A stretch of 64,000 nucleotides of DNA, taken from positions 4,030,001-4,094,000 of the forward strand of contig NZ_JQLI01000008.1 of the NCBI RefSeq assembly GCF_000744095.1. Direction: 5' to 3'. The notes beneath the pieces are model-generated. The model had not been told where the DNA came from. It ran no database searches and saw only the letters and a list, made by a program, of their open reading frames with translations. The translations under genes were made by a program, and so were the position numbers. The number at the start of each line of letters is the position of its first letter. Position 1 is the stretch's first letter. This DNA comes from Cupriavidus necator A5-1 (GTDB lineage Bacteria > Pseudomonadota > Gammaproteobacteria > Burkholderiales > Burkholderiaceae). Below are positions 17,793 to 25,800 of the stretch, piece by piece.

Positions 17793-20087
17793 TCAGGCTT
17801 CGGCGCGCTGCTCTTCCGGCGCCTCCGGCGGTTCCGGCTCGATCTCGGAGAAATCGAGCTTGATCTGGTTCTGCTCGTCCAGGTCCACCACCACCTTGCC
17901 GCCCGACACCAGCTTGCCGAACAGCAGTTCATCGGCCAGCGCCTTGCGGATCATGTCCTGGATCAGGCGCTGCATCGGACGCGCACCCATCAGCGGGTCG
18001 AAACCCTTGTGCGCCAGGAACTTGCGCAACTTCTCGGTGAAGCTGGCTTCCACTTTCTTCTCGTGCAACTGCTCTTCCAGTTGCATCAGGAACTTGTCCA
18101 CCACGCGCAGGATGATCTCCTCATCCAGCGACCGGAAGCTGATCATGGCATCCAGACGGTTACGGAATTCCGGCGTGAACATGCGCTTGATGTCTGCCAT
18201 CTCGTCGCCCTGCTCGCGCGAGCTGGTAAAGCCGATGGAGGCGCGGTTCATGGTCTCCGCTCCCGCATTGGTGGTCATGATGATGATCACGTTGCGGAAA
18301 TCGGCGCGCCGGCCGTTGTTGTCGGTCAGCGAACCATGGTCCATCACCTGCAGCAGGATATTGAAGATATCCGGGTGCGCCTTCTCGATTTCGTCCAGCA
18401 GCAGCACGCAGTGCGGCTTCTTGGTGACGGCCTCGGTCAGCAGGCCGCCCTGGTCAAAGCCCACGTATCCCGGCGGCGCGCCGATCAGGCGGCTGACCGC
18501 GTGCCGTTCCATGTACTCGGACATGTCGAAGCGCAGCAGCTCGATGCCCATGATGAAGGCGAGTTGCTTGGCGACTTCGGTCTTGCCCACGCCCGTGGGG
18601 CCGGAGAACAGGAATGAGCCGATCGGCTTGTCGGTCTTGCCCAGGCCGGCGCGCGACATCTTGATCGCCGAGGCCAGCGCCTCGATCGCCGGGTCCTGGC
18701 CGAACACCACCGACTTCAGGTCGCGTTCCAGCGTCTGCAGCTTGCTGCGGTCGTCCTGGTTCACGCTCTGCGGCGGGATGCGCGCGATGCGCGAGACGAT
18801 GTCCTCGATCTCGCCCTTGCCGATGGTCTTCTTCTGCTTGGACTTCGGCAGGATGCGCTGCGCTGCGCCGGCTTCGTCGATCACGTCGATCGCCTTGTCC
18901 GGCAGGTGGCGGTCGGTGATGAAGCGGGCCGACAGCTCGGCCGCGGCAGTCAGCGCCGAAGCCGCGTACTTGACACCGTGGTGCTCCTCGAAGCGCGACT
19001 TCAGACCGCGCAGGATCTGCACGGTCTGGTCCACCGAGGGCTCGACCACGTCGATCTTCTGGAAGCGCCGCGACAGCGCCGCGTCCTTCTCGAAGATGCC
19101 GCGGTATTCCGTGAAGGTGGTCGCGCCGATGCACTTGAGCTGGCCCGACGACAGCGCCGGCTTGAGCAGGTTGCTGGCGTCCAGCGTCCCGCCCGATGCG
19201 GCACCCGCGCCGATCAGCGTGTGGATCTCGTCGATGAACAGGATCGCGTTGGGATTGTCCTTGAGCGACTTCAGCACGCCCTTCAGGCGCTGCTCGAAGT
19301 CACCGCGGTACTTGGTGCCGGCCAGCAACGCGCCCATGTCGAGCGAGTAGACCGTGGCCTTCTCCAGGATGTCCGGCACCTCATTCTTGGTGATGCGCCA
19401 CGCCAGGCCCTCGGCGATCGCGGTCTTGCCGACGCCAGCCTCGCCCACCAGCAGCGGGTTGTTCTTGCGCCGGCGGCACAGCACCTGCACCACGCGCTCG
19501 ACTTCGCTTTCGCGGCCGATCAGCGGGTCGATCTTGCCGGCCTTGGCCAGCGCGTTCAGGTTCTGGGTGTACTGCTCGAGCGGGCTTTCCTTGCCGTCGC
19601 CGCCCTCGCCCTCGCCAGCCGCATCACCATGCTTGGCGGGCTCGGACTGGTCCTTGCGGATGCCGTGGCTGATGAAATTGACCACGTCCAGGCGCGTCAC
19701 GCCCTGCTGCTGCAGGTAGTAGACCGCGTGCGAATCCTTCTCGCCGAAGATGGCGACCAGCACGTTGGCACCCGTCACTTCCTTCTTGCCGTTGGAAGTG
19801 GACTGGACGTGCATGATCGCGCGCTGGATTACGCGCTGGAAGCCTAGTGTGGGCTGGGTATCGACCTCGTCGGTACCCGGGACCACAGGCGTGTTGTCCG
19901 CAATGAAGTTCTTAAGGCTGGTGCGCAGGTCCTCGATATTGGCCGCGCAGGCGCGCAAGACTTCAGCTGCCGTGGGATTGTCGAGCAATGCCAGCAGCAG
20001 GTGCTCCACGGTAATGAACTCGTGGCGTGCCTGCCTGGCTTCGACGAATGCCATGTGCAGGCTCACTTCCAATTCTTGCGCAATCAT
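17793..20087 (-). CDS. clpA: ATP-dependent Clp protease ATP-binding subunit ClpA
   Basis: ClpA is the AAA+ unfoldase that feeds substrates to ClpP. The 764-residue product has an N-terminal double Clp_N repeat, a first AAA domain with GEAGVGKTAIAEGLA, and a second with GPTGVGKTEVAKQLA. A ClpP-docking tripeptide of the IGF type (SIGFTSS) lies in the second domain. The start is the ATG at 20087, which overlaps the clpS stop as ATGA, as in most proteobacteria. A strong terminator follows. Confidence 0.98.
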   Translation of the reverse strand: MIAQELEVSLHMAFVEARQARHEFITVEHLLLALLDNPTAAEVLRACAANIEDLRTSLKNFIADNTPVVPGTDEVDTQPTLGFQRVIQRAIMHVQSTSNGKKEVTGANVLVAIFGEKDSHAVYYLQQQGVTRLDVVNFISHGIRKDQSEPAKHGDAAGEGEGGDGKESPLEQYTQNLNALAKAGKIDPLIGRESEVERVVQVLCRRRKNNPLLVGEAGVGKTAIAEGLAWRITKNEVPDILEKATVYSLDMGALLAGTKYRGDFEQRLKGVLKSLKDNPNAILFIDEIHTLIGAGAASGGTLDASNLLKPALSSGQLKCIGATTFTEYRGIFEKDAALSRRFQKIDVVEPSVDQTVQILRGLKSRFEEHHGVKYAASALTAAAELSARFITDRHLPDKAIDVIDEAGAAQRILPKSKQKKTIGKGEIEDIVSRIARIPPQSVNQDDRSKLQTLERDLKSVVFGQDPAIEALASAIKMSRAGLGKTDKPIGSFLFSGPTGVGKTEVAKQLAFIMGIELLRFDMSEYMERHAVSRLIGAPPGYVGFDQGGLLTEAVTKKPHCVLLLDEIEKAHPDIFNILLQVMDHGSLTDNNGRRADFRNVIIIMTTNAGAETMNRASIGFTSSREQGDEMADIKRMFTPEFRNRLDAMISFRSLDEEIILRVVDKFLMQLEEQLHEKKVEASFTEKLRKFLAHKGFDPLMGARPMQRLIQDMIRKALADELLFGKLVSGGKVVVDLDEQNQIKLDFSEIEPEPPEAPEEQRAEA

Positions 20088-20410
20088 GCTTCCTCCATCA
20101 CGCACTGCAGGGGATGCCCCGCCTGCCGCGCGTGCGTTGACACCAGCTCGACCTTAGTCGCCGCAATATCCCTGGTGTAGATACCGCAGACGCCCTTTCC
20201 TTCCCGGTGCACGGTGAGCATGATCTGCGTCGCCGTTTCCCGGTCCCTGCTGAAATACTGCTGCAGGATCATCACTACAAACTCCATCGGAGTGTAGTCG
20301 TCATTAAGCAGCACCACCTTGAACATGGCAGGCGGTTTGAGCGCCTGCTCTTTACGCTCCAGGATGGTGCCCGCTTCGCGTTGTGGGACATTCGCAAGCC
20401 GTGTAGCCAT
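20084..20410 (-). CDS. clpS: Clp protease adaptor ClpS
   Basis: ClpS binds the N-domain of ClpA and delivers N-degron substrates. The 108-residue product shows the conserved LLNDDYTPMEFVV core and the downstream VHREGKGVCGIYT segment. It is the first gene of the clpSA pair and is translationally coupled to clpA through an overlapping stop and start. Confidence 0.97.
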   Translation of the reverse strand: MATRLANVPQREAGTILERKEQALKPPAMFKVVLLNDDYTPMEFVVMILQQYFSRDRETATQIMLTVHREGKGVCGIYTRDIAATKVELVSTHARQAGHPLQCVMEEA

Positions 20411-20935
20411 GGCTTTATTCTAACCCTTACTCGCAACTCTGCAATTTGGGGAAAAGGCGCCGGATTCAAGTACCGGGTCGCCGGATTCCTGTGGTGGAAA
20501 GGCGCGGGCATTTACGCCGGAGCGCGCCGGAGGCATTGAAAAGCACGTCGCGGGTGCCGTCGGGACAGCCCGCACGGCTTGCCTGGCGCCAGCCGTCACG
20601 GTACCACCAGGCGTCGTCCGATTCCCACCACACCCTGCGCGCAGTGGGGATTCCGCCAGCTTGACAGTATCCGGCTTTGCCCGAAGAATCGATCGCACAC
20701 CTGCCACCGGCCAGCGAGCCAAAGCAACAAGCCAAAGGCAGGTGATCCGTGAGCAGGGAGGCCCACGGCCCGCGGCGGCGAGTCAGCTTCGAGACTGGCC
20801 GCCACGCGATTTCACCTCGCCGCGCGTCATCGCCGGCCGCACGTCAGTACGCGGCCGGCCATGGCGCCGCAGTTCGTGTCATCTGGCTGGCGTGGCTTCC
20901 CCGCTTTGAAATCTGCTATTTCGTTGGGGGAGTAT
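20411..20935. other. Divergent clpS/cspA intergenic region
   Basis: This 525-bp region holds the leftward clpS promoter and the rightward cspA promoter and leader. Several open frames cross it on both strands, but none has a ribosome-binding site or a recognisable product. Cold-shock genes usually have long 5' leaders, so much of the right half may be cspA mRNA leader. I could not place a -10 box with confidence. Confidence 0.4.
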
Positions 20936-21142
20936 ATGGCAAGCGGTATCGTCAAATGGTTCAATGACGCCAAGGGTTTCGGGTTCATCAAGCCGGACGA
21001 GGGCGAAGAAGAACTGTTTGCGCACTTTTCGGCTATCCAGATGTCCGGCTTCAAGACGCTGAAAGAAGGTCAACGCGTCTCGTTCGAGGTGGTGCAGGGC
21101 CCTAAGGGCAAGCAAGCCACCAACATCCAGGACGCCAGCTAA
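20936..21142 (+). CDS. cspA: Cold-shock domain protein (CspA family)
   Basis: The 68-residue product is a single cold-shock domain that binds single-stranded nucleic acid and acts as an RNA chaperone. It begins MASGIVKWFNDAKGFGFIKP and contains RNP1 (KGFGFI) and RNP2 (LFAHFSAI). The frame is open upstream, but the ATG at 20936 has a strong GGGGGAG box. The paralogue number and cold induction cannot be told from this window. Confidence 0.95.
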   Translation: MASGIVKWFNDAKGFGFIKPDEGEEELFAHFSAIQMSGFKTLKEGQRVSFEVVQGPKGKQATNIQDAS

Positions 21143-21301
21143 AGCGCGCCGCGACCGCATCCCGGCCGTCAGAGCCGCGAGCGGTCAACCAGGGTGCGGG
21201 GGGAGCTCCCCCGGGACGGGATCGCTGCCAGCGCCCGCCTTGCCGCCACCGGCGGCCGGGCGGGCGCTGGCGCGCACCAGCAGCACGCACCGCATCCGAC
21301 G

Positions 21302-21328
21302 GAAAGCCCGACCTTGTGCCGGGCTTTC
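21302..21328. terminator. Hairpin between cspA and the VOC gene
   Basis: A perfect 9-bp stem (GAAAGCCCG and CGGGCTTTC, 9-nt loop) lies between the two convergent genes, 159 bp after cspA and 44 bp after the VOC gene. No clean T-tract follows on either strand, though the stem itself ends in TTTC. It could end either transcript. Confidence 0.5.
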
Positions 21329-21372
21329 TGCTTTGGGGTCCCAGGCTCTATTCCGCTCCGGTCCGCGCCGGC

Positions 21373-21834
21373 TCAGGCCCAGCCTTCGATCTTCAGCCCG
21401 CTGACCTGCTCGGCTTCTTCCTTTGTGACCTTGCGCACAGTTTGCCCGAAAGTCCAGACATGGCCCTCGGGATCCCGGGCCGTGTAGGACCGGTCGCCGT
21501 AGAACTCGTCCTGCGGCTCGCGCACGATCACCGCCCCCGCCGCGCGGGCGCGCGCGCAATGCTGGTCCAGCCCTTCCTGCAGGTGCACATGCACGGTCTG
21601 CGTGTTCTTGCCGTCGACCGACGCCGGACTGGCGGTGAAGTCCGCCCATTCGCTGCCGACCATCAGGTAGCTGTCACCGAAACGCATTTCCGAATGCACC
21701 AGCTGCCCTTTCTGGTCGCGGATCACCATGACGCGCCGGAAGCCGAAGGCGTCTTCCAGCCAGTCCAGCGCCTTCACCGGATCCTTGTAGAAGAGGGCCG
21801 CACCAAAGGCAGTACGGCGGAAGGGATCGTCCAT
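21373..21834 (-). CDS. VOC-family (PhnB/glyoxalase-like) protein
   Basis: The 153-residue product is a single-chain VOC protein with two beta-alpha-beta-beta-beta modules (AALFYKDPVKALDWLEDAFGF and TVHVHLQEGLDQHCARARAAG) and ends with RDPEGHVWTFGQTV. It resembles PhnB-type proteins of unknown substrate. The ATG at 21834 follows GGGGAGA and was chosen over the longer open frame. Confidence 0.85.
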   Translation of the reverse strand: MDDPFRRTAFGAALFYKDPVKALDWLEDAFGFRRVMVIRDQKGQLVHSEMRFGDSYLMVGSEWADFTASPASVDGKNTQTVHVHLQEGLDQHCARARAAGAVIVREPQDEFYGDRSYTARDPEGHVWTFGQTVRKVTKEEAEQVSGLKIEGWA

Positions 21835-21905
21835 GTCAGTCTCCCCGGGCCCCGGGCCCGTCAGTTCAATCCCTGACGTTCTAGGCAAGGCCGGCGCCCG
21901 GCGCA

Positions 21906-21945
21906 AGAAAAAACCCCGGCGCCGACCAGGCGGCGCCGGGGTTTT
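21906..21945. terminator. Bidirectional-looking terminator of icd
   Basis: An 11-bp perfect stem (CCCCGGCGCCG and complement, 6-nt loop) is flanked by an A-tract on the left and TTTT on the right. On the minus strand it ends in TTTTTTCTTG and lies 36 bp after the icd stop, so it mainly serves icd. Confidence 0.8.
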
Positions 21946-21981
21946 CCTTGGCAGGATGCCCGCCGCAGCGGGAGTCCGTGC

Positions 21982-23232
21982 TTACATATTGTCGATCATC
22001 ACCTGGCCGAAGCCGGAGCACGAGACCTGCGTCGCGCCTTCCAGCAGGCGGGCGAAATCATAGGTGACTTTTTTGGACAGGATCGACTTTTCCATCGACG
22101 CGATGATCAGGTCCGCGGCCTCGGTCCAGCCCATGTGGCGCAGCATCATTTCCGCCGACAGGATTTCCGAGCCCGGGTTGACGTAGTCCTTGCCGGCGTA
22201 CTTAGGCGCGGTGCCGTGGGTGGCTTCGAACATGGCGACCGAGTCGGACATGTTGGCGCCCGGCGCGATGCCGATGCCGCCGACCTGCGCGGCCAGCGCA
22301 TCAGAAATGTAGTCGCCGTTCAGGTTCAGCGTGGCGATCACCGAGTATTCGGCCGGGCGCAGCAGGATCTGCTGCAGGAAGGCGTCGGCAATGGCGTCCT
22401 TGACCACAATGTCCTTGCCGGTCTTCGGGTTCTTGAACTTGCACCACGGGCCGCCGTCGACCAGCTCGGCGCCGAATTCCTTTTGCGCCAGCTCGTAACC
22501 CCAGTCACGGAAGCCACCTTCGGTGAACTTCATGATGTTGCCCTTGTGCACCAGCGTCACCGACGGCTTGTCGTTGTCGATGGCGTACTGGATCGCCTTG
22601 CGCACCAGGCGCTCGGTGCCCTCGCGCGAGACCGGCTTGACGCCGATGCCCGAGGTCCCCGGGAAGCGGATCTTCTTCACGCCCATCTCGTTCTGCAGGA
22701 AGCTGATGAGCTTTTTGGCCTGTTCGCTTTCCGCCGCCCACTCGATGCCGGCGTAGATGTCTTCCGAGTTCTCGCGGAAGATCACCATATCGGTCTTCTC
22801 CGGCTCACGCACTGGCGAGGGCACGCCCTTGAAGTAGCGCACCGGGCGCAGGCAGACGTACAGGTCCAGCTGCTGGCGCAGCGCCACGTTCAGCGAACGG
22901 ATGCCGCCGCCCACCGGCGTGGTCAGCGGGCCCTTGATCGAGACCACGTATTCCTTGAGCACGTCCAGGGTTTCGTCCGGCAGCCACACGTCCGGGCCGT
23001 AGACCTTTGTCGACTTTTCGCCGGCGTAGATCTCCATCCAGGCGATCTTGCGCTTGCCGCCGTAGGCCTTGTCCACGGCCGCGTCGACCACCTTGATCAT
23101 CACCGGCGTGATATCGAGGCCCGTACCGTCGCCTTCGATGTAAGGAATGATCGGATTGTCCGGGACATTCAGCGAAAAGTCCTGGTTGACCGTGATCTTT
23201 TCACCGGCCGGAACCTTGATGTGTTGGTACAT
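21982..23232 (-). CDS. icd: NADP-dependent isocitrate dehydrogenase
   Basis: Icd converts isocitrate to 2-oxoglutarate with NADP in the TCA cycle. The 416-residue length and the motifs (IPYIEGDGTGLDITP, SLNVALRQQLDLYVCLRPVRY around residue 120, FRENSEDIYAGIEW) match the homodimeric E. coli-type enzyme. The serine in RENSED is the usual AceK phosphorylation site. The ATG follows GGAGA. A TACAAT -10 box on the minus strand is at 23309-23314, and a perfect 14-bp palindrome lies about 65 bp further upstream. Confidence 0.97.
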   Translation of the reverse strand: MYQHIKVPAGEKITVNQDFSLNVPDNPIIPYIEGDGTGLDITPVMIKVVDAAVDKAYGGKRKIAWMEIYAGEKSTKVYGPDVWLPDETLDVLKEYVVSIKGPLTTPVGGGIRSLNVALRQQLDLYVCLRPVRYFKGVPSPVREPEKTDMVIFRENSEDIYAGIEWAAESEQAKKLISFLQNEMGVKKIRFPGTSGIGVKPVSREGTERLVRKAIQYAIDNDKPSVTLVHKGNIMKFTEGGFRDWGYELAQKEFGAELVDGGPWCKFKNPKTGKDIVVKDAIADAFLQQILLRPAEYSVIATLNLNGDYISDALAAQVGGIGIAPGANMSDSVAMFEATHGTAPKYAGKDYVNPGSEILSAEMMLRHMGWTEAADLIIASMEKSILSKKVTYDFARLLEGATQVSCSGFGQVMIDNM

Positions 23233-23377
23233 GACGTCTCCAGTACGGAACGGTTATGACTGCCGCCGGTGCGTGACCGGGCGGCGAGATTCGGGAGATG
23301 GCGCTGGCATTGTAGCGGGCATCGTTGCGCGCCCGTGCTGCGTCGCACCACTTCAGCCTTGTTTCAGGCTGGTCTCA

Positions 23378-23391
23378 GTCTTATATAAGAC
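23378..23391. promoter_or_regulatory. Palindromic operator-like site upstream of icd
   Basis: GTCTTATATAAGAC is a perfect 14-bp palindrome in an otherwise GC-rich divergent region between icd and the pseudouridine synthase gene. Its 12-bp core TCTTATATAAGA recurs at 28380-28391. A TATTAT -10-like box for rightward transcription follows at 23407-23412. Confidence 0.6.
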
Positions 23392-23494
23392 ACAAGACTA
23401 GTTTCATATTATGCAGCAATTTTTCATCATCCGCCAATCCTGGCGGCCCCGATCCCGCCCGCTACGGGGCGCGGCTGCGGCATACTTGCGCCCC

Positions 23495-24157
23495 ATGACC
23501 CTGATCGCCCTGAACAAGCCGTTCGGCACCATGAGCCAGTTTTCGGAACACCCCACGCGCCCCACGCTGGCCGCGTGCGTGACCGTGCCCGGCGTCTACC
23601 CCGCCGGGCGGCTCGATGCGGACAGCGAGGGCCTGCTGCTGCTGACCGACGACGGCGCGCTGCAGGCCCGCATCGCCGATCCGCGCCACAAGTTGGAGAA
23701 GACTTACCTGGCGCAAGTGGAAGGCATTGCCGATGCGACCGCCCTCGCCCGCTTGCGGGCCGGGGTTGACCTGGGCGACTTCGTGACGCAGCCGGCCACC
23801 GTGCACGCGATCGAGGCGCCTGAATGGCTGTGGCCGCGTCATCCGCCGGTGCGTTTTCGCGCCGCGATCCCGACCTCATGGCTGGAACTGAAGATCCGCG
23901 AAGGCAAGAACCGGCAGGTCCGCCGCATGACCGCCGCGGTCGGCTTCCCGACGCTGCGGCTGGTGCGGGTCGGCATCGGCCCGCTGGACCTGCGCACGCT
24001 CGGGCTTGGGCCGGGGGAATCCTGCGAGGTTGATCCCGCCTTGTTAGGTCTCGCCCGCACACCCACGGCGCCTCGCTCACGCCCCGATGGCGCGCGCCGC
24101 CCTCATGTATCAACAACCAGACAGGCGAACGGGCGGCGTCCACGTTACAAAAACTAA
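23495..24157 (+). CDS. rluE: RluE-type 23S rRNA pseudouridine synthase
   Basis: The 220-residue product belongs to the RsuA/RluE group of pseudouridine synthases and most resembles RluE. It starts TLIALNKPFGTMSQF, has the catalytic aspartate D41 in GRLDADSEGLLLLT, and has the conserved KIREGKNRQVRRMTAAVGFPTLRL in two consecutive blocks near the C-terminus. There is no N-terminal S4 domain, as in RluE. The last 40 residues are a basic, proline-rich tail with no visible domain. The ATG at 23495 was chosen over an upstream in-frame ATG because the domain begins there. Confidence 0.9.
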   Translation: MTLIALNKPFGTMSQFSEHPTRPTLAACVTVPGVYPAGRLDADSEGLLLLTDDGALQARIADPRHKLEKTYLAQVEGIADATALARLRAGVDLGDFVTQPATVHAIEAPEWLWPRHPPVRFRAAIPTSWLELKIREGKNRQVRRMTAAVGFPTLRLVRVGIGPLDLRTLGLGPGESCEVDPALLGLARTPTAPRSRPDGARRPHVSTTRQANGRRPRYKN

Positions 24158-24261
24158 CAAATCGACCGTCAACGCTGGCGACGGCGGCCTCGTTCTTGTC
24201 GGGGACACGTCCAATCACGCGTCACAACTTCCGACTGTTCTTATCCTTCGAGGTAATCGTC

Positions 24262-24462
24262 ATGAAAAAACTGATCGCTGCTCTGGTTGTTGGCCTGTTC
24301 GCTACCGGCGCCTTCGCCCAGGCTTCGGCACCCGCTGCCGCCGACGCTGCAGCGCCCGCCGCCACCAAGGAAGCCCCGAAGGCCGCCAAGAAGAAGACCA
24401 GCCACAAGAAGCACAGCAGCACGAAGAAGGCCGCCACCGCTTCGGCGCCGGCCGCGCAGTAA
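24262..24462 (+). CDS. Small exported alanine/lysine-rich protein
   Basis: The 66-residue product starts with a signal peptide (MKKLIAALVVGLFATGAFA, cleavage after AFA). The mature part of about 46 residues is made mostly of alanine, lysine, serine, threonine and histidine. It includes the run KKKTSHKKHSSTKKA, so it would be a strongly basic periplasmic peptide. An AGGTAA box precedes the ATG at 24262 and a good terminator follows, so it looks like a real monocistronic gene. I do not know its function; similar proteins are common but uncharacterised in Burkholderiaceae. Confidence 0.75.
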   Translation: MKKLIAALVVGLFATGAFAQASAPAAADAAAPAATKEAPKAAKKKTSHKKHSSTKKAATASAPAAQ

Positions 24463-24504
24463 GCTGCGCCCCCCTGCCGACTGTTCGCATGGCAGGCAGA
24501 GAAG

Positions 24505-24538
24505 AAGGCAGGCCGCCGCCAGGCGCCTGCCTTTTTTG
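24505..24538 (+). terminator. Intrinsic terminator of the small exported protein gene
   Basis: A 9-bp stem (AAGGCAGGC and GCCTGCCTT, 11-nt loop) is followed by a run of T, 42 bp after the stop codon. Confidence 0.85.
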
Positions 24539-24680
24539 TTGCCGCGGCGCCCGCCAGGAAAAGCCGCGCGGCACACATCGGCTTGGCCGGCGTGCGCTAT
24601 GCTTGCGGCTGCCTCTTTGTCTGCGCCCATTACTGCGCCAGTCACTGCGCCCGTCTGCGCGCCACTTCAGACCGAACACC

Positions 24681-25145
24681 ATGTCCTTCCTGTCCAAGAC
24701 GCTGTTGTCACGCTGCTTACCTGTTGCCGGCATGCTTGCCGCGCTGAGCGCGGGGATCGCCCAAGCGCAGGCCGCGCTGCCGGTGGTGCCGCTCACCGCC
24801 GGCATGTACGCGCTTCAGGCCGAGGTCGCCGCCACGCCGGCGGCGCGCGAGCAGGGGCTGATGTACCGCAAGAGCATGGCGCCCAACGCCGGCATGCTGT
24901 TCGTGTTCGAGCAGAAAGCAGGCCACTGCTTCTGGATGCGCAATACCGAGCTGCCGCTGTCGATCGCCTTCCTGGCCGACGACGGCACCATCGTCAATAT
25001 CGAGGATATGGCGCCGCGCAGCGAGGACAACCATTGCCCGAAGGCGGCGATCCGCTATGCGCTGGAGATGAACAAGGGATGGTTCGCGCAGAAGGGCCTC
25101 AAGGCCGGCGCGAGAATCGGCGGGCTGCCGCAGCCGCGGCAGTGA
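24681..25145 (+). CDS. Exported DUF192 family protein
   Basis: The 154-residue product has a signal peptide (about residues 1-29, ending AQAQA) and a DUF192 domain with the family signatures EQGLMYRKSM, GMLFVFEQ, FWMRNTELPLSIAFL and NKGWFAQKGLKAG. Its biochemical role is not known. The longer open frame upstream runs through the preceding gene and terminator and is not real. Confidence 0.9.
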   Translation: MSFLSKTLLSRCLPVAGMLAALSAGIAQAQAALPVVPLTAGMYALQAEVAATPAAREQGLMYRKSMAPNAGMLFVFEQKAGHCFWMRNTELPLSIAFLADDGTIVNIEDMAPRSEDNHCPKAAIRYALEMNKGWFAQKGLKAGARIGGLPQPRQ

Positions 25146-25184
25146 GCGATGCCGGCGAGGACGCCGGCATCGGCGTCGCGCGAC

Positions 25185-25670
25185 TCAGTCGCGGAAGTTG
25201 TTGAAGTCCAGCGGCGCCTCGGACACGTCCTTGCGCAGCATGGCGATCACGTTCTGCAGGTCGTCGCGCTTGGTGCCCGACACGCGCACCGCGTCACCCT
25301 GGATGCTGGCCTGCACCTTGATCTTGCTGTCCTTGATCATGCGCACGATCTTCTTGGCCAGGTCGCCGGTCACGCCCTTCTTGATCGTGATCACCTGCTT
25401 GACCTTGTCGCCGCTGATCTTGTCGGTCTTGCCGTAGTCCAGGAAGCGCACATCCACGTTGCGCTTGGCCATCTTGCTGATCAGCACGTCCTTGACCTGG
25501 CCCAGCTTGAAATCGTCGTCGGCAAAGGCAGTCAGTTCGTTTTCCTTCTGCTCGACCCGGGCGTCCGAGCCCTTGAAATCGAAGCGGGTCGAGATTTCCT
25601 TGTTGGCCTGCTCGACGGCGTTCTTCACCTCGACCATGTTCGCTTCGCACACTACGTCAAACGACGGCAT
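25185..25670 (-). CDS. yajQ: YajQ-family nucleotide-binding protein
   Basis: The 161-residue product begins MPSFDVVCEANMVEVKNAV and has two tandem ferredoxin-like halves, as in YajQ. Members of the family bind nucleotides, and some bind cyclic di-GMP. The ATG at 25670 has AAGGAGA upstream and gives the standard length. It converges on the DUF192 gene and is divergent from murB. Confidence 0.95.
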   Translation of the reverse strand: MPSFDVVCEANMVEVKNAVEQANKEISTRFDFKGSDARVEQKENELTAFADDDFKLGQVKDVLISKMAKRNVDVRFLDYGKTDKISGDKVKQVITIKKGVTGDLAKKIVRMIKDSKIKVQASIQGDAVRVSGTKRDDLQNVIAMLRKDVSEAPLDFNNFRD

Positions 25671-25729
25671 TGCATTCTCCTTGTGATCCGTATGCACGGT
25701 GGCCGCCGCTGGCAATGGCGGCACTTCCG

Positions 25730-25735
25730 TATAAT
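25730..25735 (+). promoter_or_regulatory. -10 box of murB
   Basis: A perfect TATAAT in GTATAATCC lies 65 bp upstream of the murB ATG. The -35 position shows no good match. Confidence 0.45.
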
Positions 25736-25800
25736 CCAGCCTACCTCGCAGTTCCGGGTCGCCTGCACACCAGCGGCGGCCGCGTCACCTTTCCTCTTGC

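Noticed and set aside
16669..19350. 893-codon rightward frame over the Bug-type gene and clpA
   Set aside because: Antisense shadow of certain genes, with no family features.
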